From the NCBI GenBank assembly GCA_015179025.1, contig WHUX01000019.1:372001-436000 (forward strand): a stretch of DNA of 64,000 nucleotides. Reading direction: 5' to 3'. The translations under genes and the position numbers were made by a program. The notes beneath the pieces were generated by a model. It worked only from the letters and a program-made list of their open reading frames with translations. It did not search any database and was not told the origin of the DNA. Positions 12,219-21,679 of the stretch are shown in pieces. Position 1 is the first letter of the stretch, and each line of letters starts with the position of its first letter. Source of the stretch: Terfezia claveryi (lineage: Eukaryota; Ascomycota; Pezizomycetes; Pezizales; Pezizaceae).

Positions 12219-12507
12219 CTGGCGTAATACAGTAACGGGCGGCTTTGTTGACGTATTCAAGAACACTCTGCGTAGTGGCACCGAAACCACTGGTAGATGC
12301 AAGTGTGCTTGGCGGCGAGTTCAATGTACTCGAAAGCTCGCTCCAACAAAACTTGCGCAGAGGTCCGACCAGTGGAACAAAGGTGAGCGTCCAATTCGTG
12401 TTATCCAAGCTTCAACTAAATGTGCCTGAATCAAATAGCTAAATCCGCGTCTCGCGCCTTCACCTTCTGAGCGTGCGCCTCCTTCACCCCACTAGAATCG
12501 ACCCGTG

Positions 12508-12780
12508 ATGCAGTACTTCAAAGTCACCCTCATCCGCTCCGGCATTGGTATGCCCAAGCGTGTCAATGGCATTCTCCAAGCCCTCGGTTTACACAAGCGA
12601 ATGCGAACAGTCTACCACCCAGTCTCCCCCGATATTGCTGGTATGATTTACAAGGTTAAAGAGCTGGTCGCCGTGTCTGAGGTGGACTACAAATTGTCTC
12701 AGAAGGAGCAACACGAGCTGAGAAAGCCCCCAAAAGGTTACTATGTCGAGATACCTGCACAAGAGGCTGGAAGGATATGA
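12508..12780 (+). CDS. MRPL33: Mitochondrial large-subunit ribosomal protein uL30m
   Basis: Single-exon 90-aa protein (yeast Mrpl33) of the mitochondrial 54S subunit. Opening MQYFKVTLIRSGIGMPKRVN, then ILQALGLHKRMRTVYHP and IAGMIYKVKELVAVSEV match the ferredoxin-like L30 fold and its rRNA-binding strand. The ATG at 12508 is used; the open frame begins one codon earlier at a GTG. It faces SEC6 across a 289-bp intergenic region that must hold both promoters. Confidence 0.93.
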   Translation: MQYFKVTLIRSGIGMPKRVNGILQALGLHKRMRTVYHPVSPDIAGMIYKVKELVAVSEVDYKLSQKEQHELRKPPKGYYVEIPAQEAGRI

Positions 12781-12995
12781 TGCTTAAATTTTGGCAAGGG
12801 TGATAAGGATTGCGTGGAGGGATAGCGCGGTACTGGAGATTCGACGATAGTACCAAAATGGTGGGGAAATTCTGGATTTGTCGATTCTCTGGAGACTTTG
12901 GGCTCTAATCAAGTCTTGCTAAATTCACTGTATATAGGGAACTGTTCCTCCTCAGCTGGTGTCACATATCCGTGTTCTGGTTCTCATGTTACCCC

Positions 12996-14047
12996 TCAAT
13001 GATCATTATCTTCATCGTCATCACACTCGGGCACAGGCGCATCCTTAAGTAATCTAGCAACCCTCCTTTCCCATCTCTCTGTTACTACTCTCCATCCACC
13101 ATTCTTCGATTTGATAAACCTCTCTAGCTGCACCGCCGTCTTCTCAGCCATGTTCTTTATCTGTTCCTCTACGTCAAGAACCTCCTTACCCCAAGACTCA
13201 CCAATTACCATATCCTCCTTATCGATCTTACTGATCAATGAGTAATAGCTGGCTACGGTCCTGAGGAGGTGAAGAGAGGCAGACTTGAGTGACTGATGAT
13301 GGCCGCTCAATGCATCAAAAATGGTGTCACTGCTTTTTTGATCCACGGGTTGTGGGATAGCAGCCTGATCTTTTAAGATGGAGGTGACAGATGCGAGGAA
13401 TTCAGACTCGGTGGCTTTCCTGCTAATAATCAGTCCCACTATGTTTCTAGAAGCCTTTGGAAATTGAGGGTAACAGCACCTTTTAATTCGCCTCTGTTCA
13501 AGGTCCGCAATAGTCTTGTCCTCTCTTTCCTCTACCTTCTCCTTGAACTTGACCAGATTCGTCCTCAATGCCGCAGACTTCAAAGATTGCACTTTGAGCA
13601 CTGCAAATCCAATTAGCCATGTCATTCATCTCTCACAGAAACGACTTGTACGTTCATTGATGTTGAAAGCCCTTCATATGATTCCTAAGGTGGCAAGTTA
13701 ACAGCCCATTCTCATTAATAACCCCTGCCAAGGTCTGTTGGACTCACTCTGCCCCTTGGCTTTCATCAAACTCTCCATCCTCAGCACTCCCTTCTGCTTC
13801 ATCCTCCTGTTCGACGGAGGGCTCAACGCCCGATCTCCTTCCTCTTTTTGCCAGAGCCCTGGGGCGATTTCCTTCGGTCTTCGTCTTTTTAGCCTGGGAT
13901 TTTGGCTCGGTGTCGGTGTTATCTTCGTCAGCTATATCATACAGGGTGGACTGTCAATATCAATTCATACACATGCTTATACATGTCGAAGCCTGAAATG
14001 GAGAAGCTACCAGCCCGCTTTTGTTTGGACCTCGTGGTCCGGGCCAT
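12996..14047 (-). CDS. Unrecognised basic/coiled-coil protein, exon structure partly unresolved
   Basis: No family recognised. Exon 1 (14047-14011) encodes MARTTRSKQKRA. Exon 2 (13931-13748) encodes a hydrophilic segment rich in Lys/Arg then Glu (SQAKKTKTEGNRPRALAKRG..., EQEDEAEGSAEDGEFDES), suggesting a nuclear protein. The C-terminal part (about 13600-12996) is helical with heptad-like leucines (SLKSAALRTNLVKFKEKVEE; EEQIKNMAEKTAVQLERFIK) and ends in the acidic tail CDDDEDNDH. A 57-bp intron at 13479-13423 (GTGCTG...ATTAG) is a multiple of three without stops. The junction between exon 2 (GTGAGT donor, phase 2) and the C-terminal part (TTTGCAG acceptor, phase 1) does not match in phase, so a small exon is missing from my model or the gene is broken. 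A chromatin or kinetochore role is possible but unsupported. Confidence 0.55.
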
Positions 14048-14681
14048 TTTCGTAGTAGAGCTGTGATATTACTTTGTATGACTGGTGAAGCCGAGAGTAG
14101 TGTCTTAGTTTGGTTGGCACATAGTGTCTATTACGGGTCGAGCTTTCTTAAAGAATATGCAACAGTATCAGCCGAACAACAATGGCAATATATGTAACAG
14201 TACAAGACGTTACATATCACATGCTATGAACATTTGATGTAAGGTGCCTATATAACCATTATTAAGATCTAGATTTCGATATCAAAAGGTAATCGTTCTA
14301 TCAAGGGCCCTTCCTAGTCTCGAACCCGACCGCTCCTAGGGGCCCTTCCAAATGCACATGAAGGCCATGCCTTGCTAAGGCGGCGAAAGGAAAATATGAA
14401 AGACCAAAGAAAGACATCTGCTTGTAATAGTGTCTCTATCGTTATAAAAAACATTATTTCACCCCAGCTGTCAACTGTCACAATGAACTGCCGTTTCGAG
14501 ATAAAATAGAAACGCCATTCTCCGATAAACCCCATAGCCATAATCCATGCAGGAATAAAAAAGCCGCAAGCAATGTATCTGGACCACCTAGATGACCCGT
14601 TTCTAAAGATCACTGTTACGCAGAGAAGAATCGTACCATCTAGGCTCCTTATCCACAATGTTCGAGCAAAAGAGCAATATC
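14048..14681. other. Spacer, no gene seen
   Basis: Between the coiled-coil gene start and the ISA1 stop. It holds one TAGTTTGGTTGGCACA variant of the dispersed repeat at 14106. The ORF at 14314-14718 overlaps the ISA1 3' end in another frame and shows no family features. Confidence 0.45.
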
Positions 14682-15502
14682 TCAATTGCTCACCATGAAG
14701 CTCTCGCCGCAGCCGCATTGCTCCTCTGAAGATGATAAATTAGTTTTCCATATTGTGTAGCACGAATGAATATTGGGAAAGGTGGCTTACTGATGTTTGG
14801 GTTATTGAACACAAATCGAGCACTCAGTTTATCCTCTACCCAGTCCATCTCACTACCAATGATACTGAACAACGCCTTAGAGTCGATTAGTACCCTCACA
14901 CCATCCTGCACCACTTCTTCATCGAACTTTCCTGGTGTTTCGACATACTCAAGGTTGTACGCCAATCCTGAGCACCCCCGATTCTTGACGCCTACCCGGA
15001 TGAGCTTGGGACCGGGAGAATCAAGAAGGGTACGGAGCTGAGATACGGCGGAAGGAGTAAGAGTCATAGCTGCCTTCCGGGGAGTTCGGAGCTTCGATGA
15101 TCGCGGCGCAGTAGGTGTGGGCTTTGCTTCTGCCTTCACAGGCGGAGGGGTTGGTATAGTATTTGAAACTTTCGATGGAACGGATTGTAGTGCTGGTACC
15201 GGTTTGGGGGGCCGTGGTGGATGTGCCGGATAAGAAGTATCCCGCCCAGTCAATGAGGACAGGGGAGCGTCGGCGTTCCGTGGTGGTGGGGCACCAGCAT
15301 CGAGGAGGTCCGAAGGTCTGTGGGCTGTTGCTGTCTGAAGATAACGGTGCAGTCTCTTGCTGCGATCTGCAGGAATCGATATAGGGGAAGCTGTAGTGTA
15401 TGATGCGCAGAACATTGACCGGCATGCAGCCGGACTTGTTGATATCAGTCGGGCGACCGATGCCGTCGCTGCCTTGGAACGAATAATCCGAGTGAGTATC
15501 AT
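14682..15502 (-). CDS. ISA1: Iron-sulfur cluster assembly protein Isa1 (A-type carrier)
   Basis: Mitochondrial A-type Fe-S protein needed for 4Fe-4S cluster maturation. Exons 15502-14791 and 14725-14682 are joined across a 65-bp intron (GTAAGC...TTCAG), giving 251 aa. The C-terminal domain is clear: MTLTPSAVSQLRTLLDSP, then VKNRGCSGLAYNLEY with the first ligand Cys, then SEMDWVEDKLSARFVFNNPN, and EQCGCGESFMV with the paired cysteines. Only the 44-bp second exon supplies the CGC motif. The N-terminus at 15502 (MILTRIIRSKAATASVARLI) resembles a mitochondrial presequence and is followed by a long Pro-rich linker. The frame is open further upstream to 15703, so the start is a judgement. Confidence 0.92.
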
Positions 15503-16377
15503 TGTGAGGGCGTATAGAAGAGACGATATTGGAATATTGACTTTGAATAGATATAAAAGTAGAAAAGTGCGATACCTGGGAATACCAAGTAGCTCCATCA
15601 TCCGATCAGTGTGGGAGGCGCAACGTAAGGCACCACTAAAAAATAGTCGAGAATGCTGCCAACCAATAACAGTACGAGGATTTCTATTCAAACGGCTGCC
15701 CACGTGAACTCTTGTAATATAGTCACTCTGGATTGATATTGATAACGCTCACCGCTCACCGAAGTAAATTCCATACATACACACTACTACATATATACAT
15801 AACAATAGAATGCATACCTAAAGTAGTTCAGTACTACCGAATTTCTATTCGAGTACCTACTACAGTCTGTCTGGTTATGTTTCATTTGGCTCAACCTTGA
15901 GGGCTCTCCCCAGGCCCCAGTGTGCTAAAGATAGATGTATAATATCGAGACGATTAAAATTATTACCGCCCGCGGAAGACCCACCGGAGCTTATGTCGAC
16001 TTCAACAGAGCGGTGTCGTCGCCAAATATCCTAGTCAATCACGCTGAGATATCCAGAGTTGGTCAAGTCAATGGGCAGTCATCAAGTCAGCGGCATTGCG
16101 GTTGCTTATGGAGTCATTGAAAAACATCACCGCATTTACATTTGCTCTCTCTTCTTTATACTTTGGCTGTATATTATCACTCCAGTATAGCTTCACCCAT
16201 AGTGGCTTGACAGCTGTTCGTTCTCATGATAGCCACATGGTCTGAATATTGACAGCTTTACATTCTCTTTTGATATCATATATTTTATAATTACACCTTG
16301 CAAACTCTCTGGAGAGTTGCTTCCATTCGATTCTCCCTTCTCAGAGAGCTGGACTCTCAAATACACGACTCATACTC
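15503..16377. other. Spacer between divergent ISA1 and the membrane-protein gene
   Basis: Shared upstream region of two divergent genes. No coding signal; AT-rich with TATA-like stretches near 15780-15800 and 16270-16290. Confidence 0.4.
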
Positions 16378-18166
16378 ATGGCGAGAGAGAAAACATCTAT
16401 TTATCTACTCCCCGAGACAGTAGCATTGGCCCTCTGGGTTATTATATACACAATAATTAGCACTCTTTGTGCGTTGTTCACACATATTCTCTTCAGACTG
16501 AACAAACAGAAGGCAGCTTGTAGGTTTACCACCTTATAGGATTGGGTAATTGAACTAAACGTGCTGAATTAGATGTATCTCTGACATGTATTGCCATTTT
16601 CCTACAACAGCTAGTCACAATAGCCCAGCAACTCATTGCTATAGCTCGTTGGCCGGAAATACAAAGACAAGTATGGGCATGGGATGTTCAAATGTGGGGA
16701 AACCCTCATGCTTCAGCTGTATTCGTATCGAATCCTGATAAATGGTTGACAGTCACTTTCCAAATAAGTATGGACATCCATCTGCTGCATTTCTATCACG
16801 GTCACAAAACTAACAAGTCTGTAGGAGTATACTTCTTCAACGTGGAAAGCTTGCTGTTTTTTTTTTGGTGAGTGAAATGTTACTAAACTGATCTCGAGTA
16901 AGCTTGTGAATGCCCCCTAATTTCGTGGTTCAGGAGCTTTCTACTGTTCACTTCTGTTTGGGGAATTCGTTGGCCCTGGGCCTGCAATCCAAAATTTATT
17001 GCAGTATCCAAATACTTCATTTTCATCTTTCCCGGCCTGGTATCAATAATCGTAAATCTTCCGGAAACACGTAAACACGCAAATGCTCACCTAATAGTTA
17101 TGGATTTCATTAGTACGTGCCTTCTTGGAAAGCAGTTTTCCGTATCAATTTTAACATCTTTACAGTGATCATTACAATTAGCTGTGGAATCATCTTCCTT
17201 CTCCTAATCTTAACGAAGTTCGTCCTGGTAGCACTCGAAGGGCATCGTTCCCGGAGGCGTCAACGAATAAGAGTTCAGGATGATCGGCCATCGCATAAGA
17301 GTTCTAAAGAAGACAAGTGGATTATACTAAGATTTATAGCTGGATTCCTCATAATTGGGGCTTTGCAAGCTTCATTTTTATACTCTCAATATGAATACGC
17401 CAATCACGTCTTCACGCTTCGCAGCCAAAATTCCCCATTCCCCGAGTTAGGTTGGACGAAGAAGAAGCAACTCGGTGACTGGGCCTACTACATGGCAGGC
17501 TCTTCTACTGGCTTCCTCATCATCCTGATCTTTGGTACAACTCCAGATAGCCGTACCCAGGCCAAGCGTCTCCTTCGGCGGTGGTTTCGATGTGGTGGAT
17601 TTGGTAGGAGGCAAGAGAAGTCACAAATACAATCATCATTTGATGTGGAGAAATCCACAGAGGGAACTGGTGCTGGTGATTCAAAGATCGTGTTTTTAAG
17701 CTGCAATGTCCAGGAACTTCATTTTATCGGCGAACCGTCCTATCATGATTCGTTCAGCGGCTCCTACAGCTCCATTATGCATCTCATGCAAGCCCCTGCT
17801 CCAGTGGCAATAACACCATATAACCAAAACTCCCGGCTTTCAAGGCCACCCACGGATACCATGTTCCCAGAGGTAATACCCATCGATGATACATTCCCAC
17901 CAACGGCTTATCGTTCTACTGGGACTGCCTATGAGAATGAATACCATTACCGCAGGGAATCTGGAATTTCGGTAGACGATGCAGCATCGACGGAGGGGAA
18001 AAGGGAGAGAGATGTTGTGATTAGTGCATATGACTATCGCAAGGATGGGTTTGGGAGGAAAGGGACGCTTTTGAGGCACTGCGTCTCACCTCTCACGCCC
18101 GAGGTACCGACATTCGAGCAGTTCCAGATTCAGCAACAGCCAGTACAAGAGGGCAGGCTAAGATGA
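16378..18166 (+). CDS. Multi-pass membrane protein, GPCR-like, function unknown
   Basis: Five exons (16378-16519, 16615-16767, 16825-16867, 16934-17112, 17166-18166) join in phase to 505 aa. Six hydrophobic spans are visible: exon 1 (LALWVIIYTIISTLCALFTH), the exon 2-3 junction region (NVESLLFFFWSFLLF), KYFIFIFPGLVSIIV, IITISCGIIFLLLILTKF, IILRFIAGFLIIGAL and AGSSTGFLIILIFGT; a seventh may be hidden. After the last span come FGTTPDSRTQAKRLLRRWF and a long hydrophilic tail of about 200 residues rich in Ser, Tyr and Pro, which is the architecture of a receptor with a cytoplasmic tail. I could not place it in STE2, STE3, PTH11 or cAMP-receptor families. Acceptor choice at 16614 (CTAG) is set by phase. 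Confidence 0.6.
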
Positions 18167-19717
18167 GTCACTATCCTGTGGGTCTATACTGTTGAAACGT
18201 ACTAGCTCTTAAGAATGTAATGCCCTACTTTGAATTCATACATGCCAATTTGCCATAGATGTTGAAACTGAAGTATCTTCAAAATCTCTCCGCAAGCTTA
18301 ATGTTGGTACGACGCTATGTATACAATAAGGATTCTGTTGGTTGTCCAAGCTCTACATGTGGATAAAACCCGAATATGATGAAAAAAAAAAAAATGAAAA
18401 AACTCTATTTTCGATTAGAGCTGTTATGGGCTTGCTTTTCGAACACTTCAACTAACTAACTACTATTTACTTGTATATCTAATATGAAGAGGAATCGCCA
18501 CATTTTCCTGAACTGATATGCCTGAACCACGATATTCCCATCAGAATCCAATTCATTAGCATGATACAAAAAACATTAGACCTCAAACAGAGTAACTAGA
18601 TAAGAAGTGCAATTGACAAATTTATCTCTGTATTCTGTGTCCCACTTACGTTCTTCAGGTGGGCTAAGGTGTGTCACCAAGTTCAGGGTAACATCATTTA
18701 TCATGAGAGAAACACCTACAGCATCCTCCGCCCAGCTATAATATAGTCTCGATTAGGAATTATCTTACACAGTTGAAAGTTCGAAATTCACAGAAAAGGA
18801 AAGCCGGAGGGTCCCACCCCAAAAATTATTTTACCGCATCCACTGGCGAACAACGGTCCTTGTCAGTTTAAAGATAAATACACCTGACAGGGACCGTTAT
18901 ACCTCCTATTTTATCACCTTTACTGCGTAAGCTCGACCTATGTCTTTAAACTGACAAGGATCGTTATACACCAGTGGATGTGGTATCTAATACCAAAAGC
19001 CAACTCCGTGAGCCTCGAACCCTAGGTGTTGGCTAAAATTTTCCATTTCAATCCGGCATGCTAAATGGAGAGAGGTAGCCGTTGCCAGAGTACGCGCGTG
19101 CCTGGAAGGCTACTTCGTACGCGTAGAAACACTAGCACTAACCCTGACGTCAGTACTAAAAGGTAGCTTAATATAGGCTATATCGTCCTCAGATTCTCAA
19201 CATAACAGTTGTAGCGTTGTCATGGTGAAAAGACCTGTATCAAACTGGAACTGGACCCAAGGAAATGGTGCGCGGAACCCAGGATGCAGGTAGAGTAAAA
19301 AGTAATACCTTCTAGTTAGTGACCTAATCACCTACTTCCACAGCCTTAACCAGTTGAGCTATATATTTTCTGGGCCGCTCATACCTTCTATACCACTCGC
19401 GGACAATTTATTTAATTACTGCCTTTGGTACATAACGCACTTAGAATTAATAAAAAATATACCTAACTAGAACTATATCAAATACATATAACTAGGCTAT
19501 TAGTGATCCGGACGCAGGTGGTATCGGCTAGAAGGTGCCGAGACTAGCTAGAAGCTGACCTGGAGAATGCAGGCTTGATCGGTGCCAACCAGACTAGCTT
19601 GATCGGTCCCTCCAGATCAATTGGGTAACTGTCCAGTAGTCCAATCTCTGTCCGTTCAGCTAGAGTTGAGAGGTTACCGCGGTCATGATCTGCTAACATT
19701 TTGATATGACAATAGAT
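18167..19717. other. Spacer with a MITE and a dispersed repeat
   Basis: Contains an A-run near 18382-18394, the MITE at 18834-18983 and a CCAACCAGACTA repeat at 19584-19595. The repeat sits in a small direct duplication of GCTTGATCGGT. No coding signal. Confidence 0.5.
18834..18983. mobile_element. MITE with long terminal inverted repeats and TA duplication, copy 1
   Basis: 150-bp element. The left end begins CCGCATCCACTGGCGAACAA. The right end reads inward as CCACATCCACTGGTGTATAA. Both continue into a shared CGRTCCTTGTCAGTTTAAAG. The inverted repeats are about 40 bp and diverged, and TA lies on both sides (18832-18833 and 18984-18985). There is no coding capacity. A TA duplication with long TIRs points to a Tc1/mariner-type transposase as the mobilising enzyme. 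Confidence 0.9.
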
Positions 19718-20720
19718 TCAATATCTCAACTCATTTTTGAAGCATCGGCAGCGATGACTAGTACAAGACTTTTTGCAAGTACATGAGACAGAAACCCAAG
19801 TTGTTGTAGATGCCTGCCGAGCAGCATTAGTTAAGGTTGATAGTGGATTGTGGAGTAGCTGGAGTATTTGCAATTTCGTATTCCAAGCTGGCATTTTGCA
19901 ATAACTTTTACATATAATCTTTTTGGCCCGGTCTTCTCTTGAAAATTCTATAATAACCATACCAACGACTGCCTGCCATTCGATCTCGACACAATGCTGT
20001 AAAGCAGCATCCACCTGTTTTCGTTTAGAACCAGCTTCAATTTGGTTTGAAACCGAGGGATTAGTAGTGGCAATAAACTCAGCATCCTTCTCTTTATTCC
20101 ATTGATCATCTACTAGAGGTATATTTTCGGAAACCGCTTATCCCCTTCCTCTCCTCCTGTTCAAGTCCCCACTCCTCAAATGGAAGATGTGCTTGGTGAG
20201 GATAGGGTCGCCCAAAGACAATCTTATTGGAAGTTTTGAGCGTTGAATAGTATTTTGTTAATTGATACGTAATACAATATTCAGAAGTGTTGTATTCCAT
20301 GCTGGAATGGCCCCCTCTACTTTCCATTTAGATCGACGAGATTGTACAACTCCATTGGCTTGCTCAACAACCCCGTGGACTTGAGGTGTGTGAGGTTTTC
20401 CGTGTTAAATTTTGATACCCCAAGCTCATAATAAACGCTCAACTGCTCTCTTGAATTCTCCACCATTATCAGACTGTAAAATTTCAGGTGGGCCATAGAA
20501 GCTGAATCCACAATGTCACTGCAGATACAACAGACCTCGACTAATAATATTAGTATCATACTACTTGTACTAGTGAGTTTAACCTACCGTTTTATCTTCT
20601 AATGGAGCAAGAGAACCAACTTACTATAATGGTCTTTTATATGACAAATCCATTTATATTGTCCATCAGGCGCATGACACATATCAATTAGATCAACTTG
20701 AACCCATTCAATAGCTCTAG
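19718..20720 (-). pseudogene. Degenerate DDE integrase of a KRBA2/Ginger-like element
   Basis: Right to left: EWVQVDLIDMCHAPDGQYKW (first Asp), IKDHYSKLVLLL, EILQSDNGGEFKRAVERLL (second Asp), HTPQVHGVVEQANGVVQSR (Glu), and about 250 codons later a Cys-rich zinc-binding tail, CTCKKSCTSHRCRCFKNEL. This order, integrase core then CxC-type tail, is that of transposon-derived proteins like vertebrate KRBA2. The three catalytic acidic residues survive. Several stop codons and frame changes interrupt the frame (after LVLLLH, after the second Asp block, and near 20150-20250), so it is dead. No terminal repeats were found. Confidence 0.75.
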
Positions 20721-21679
20721 TTAGGTATATTTTTATTAATTCAAGTGTGTTATGTACCAAATACAGTAATTAAATATTGCCCGCGAGGGGCATAGTACAG
20801 TAGGTAGCGGCCCAGAACATATATGTACATACCAAGCTCTTCACTTGACCCTCCAGCTGTAGCTAGGAAATGTGTCTAAAATACTCTATATCTAGTTACG
20901 TGAATCCCAGGGATGATGATTGACCAGGACATCAATAACATTGGTGTAACAAAATGCTAAAAAAGATTCACTCTCCTTACTTAGAGATATGCATGGGCAT
21001 TTGGCCTACCTGTATTGACTCACTAGCGAGGAAGACCCCTTGAGTAATTTATATGCTCATTCGGTAAGTGGCCGGGAATAGCCCAGTTGGTAGCGTAACA
21101 GGAAAATGAACCAGACTAAGAAAAATATATGAATATTGTGATACTGTATTACAAAAGGAAAAACCCAGCGCACAAACTGCTACCTAGTATGTCACTTAGC
21201 TCAGAATAAATGGCTTCCTAAGGGCCAGAAGTTCGCTCAGTGAGATGTAAAGGGAAGAGATGGCTTGCTGGTTGCTAACGTGGTTGGGGCTGGGGTGGGA
21301 TGAGAAATAAGCTTTCGCTTTTTTTTAATTATATTTCGCCTGCCGGCCTTCGTGCAAACATATTAATATTTGATATTATTTTTGGTTTTTTTGAAAAGTC
21401 TGAATAGGCTCTGGCCATGTCCTAGACCTGACTCCATTCAACTGCCGACTTGCCATGTCGCGCACATCTAGACCGAGACCAGTATCGTGACCTCATTCTT
21501 AACATTTACCAAGTATAACCAGAGATAAAAGAGGAAGTAAAAATTAAGAGTCCCTCAATACGGATATTCTCGGGTCCAAGTGGCTGAAAAAAAAGATTAT
21601 CCTCCATGGCACAGCAGAAGATTCCTAGAGCAATTCTACAGCTTCTTATCAATCCGGACCATCCACAGACACCACTGCC
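20721..21679. other. Spacer
   Basis: No gene. One CCAGACTA repeat lies at 21109-21119. The sequence just upstream (near 21083) resembles a tRNA-like A-box but is not a tRNA. A T-rich run is near 21319-21327. Confidence 0.4.

Noticed and set aside
14314..14718. 134-codon minus-strand ORF overlapping the ISA1 3' exon
   Set aside because: The overlap region is accounted for by the ISA1 CGC-motif exon in another frame; the remainder has no recognisable features.
19000..19040. GTTCGAGG with GCCAAC/GTTGGC inverted ends resembling a tRNA T-arm
   Set aside because: Only about 35 bp long; no D-arm or anticodon arm can be placed.
19310..19395. tRNA-like A-box (TAGCTCAACTGGTTAAGGC, minus strand) suggesting a tRNA or SINE
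   Set aside because: No pairing acceptor stem and no B-box (GGTTCGANNCC) at the right distance; a similar isolated A-box-like match at 21083 also lacks the rest.
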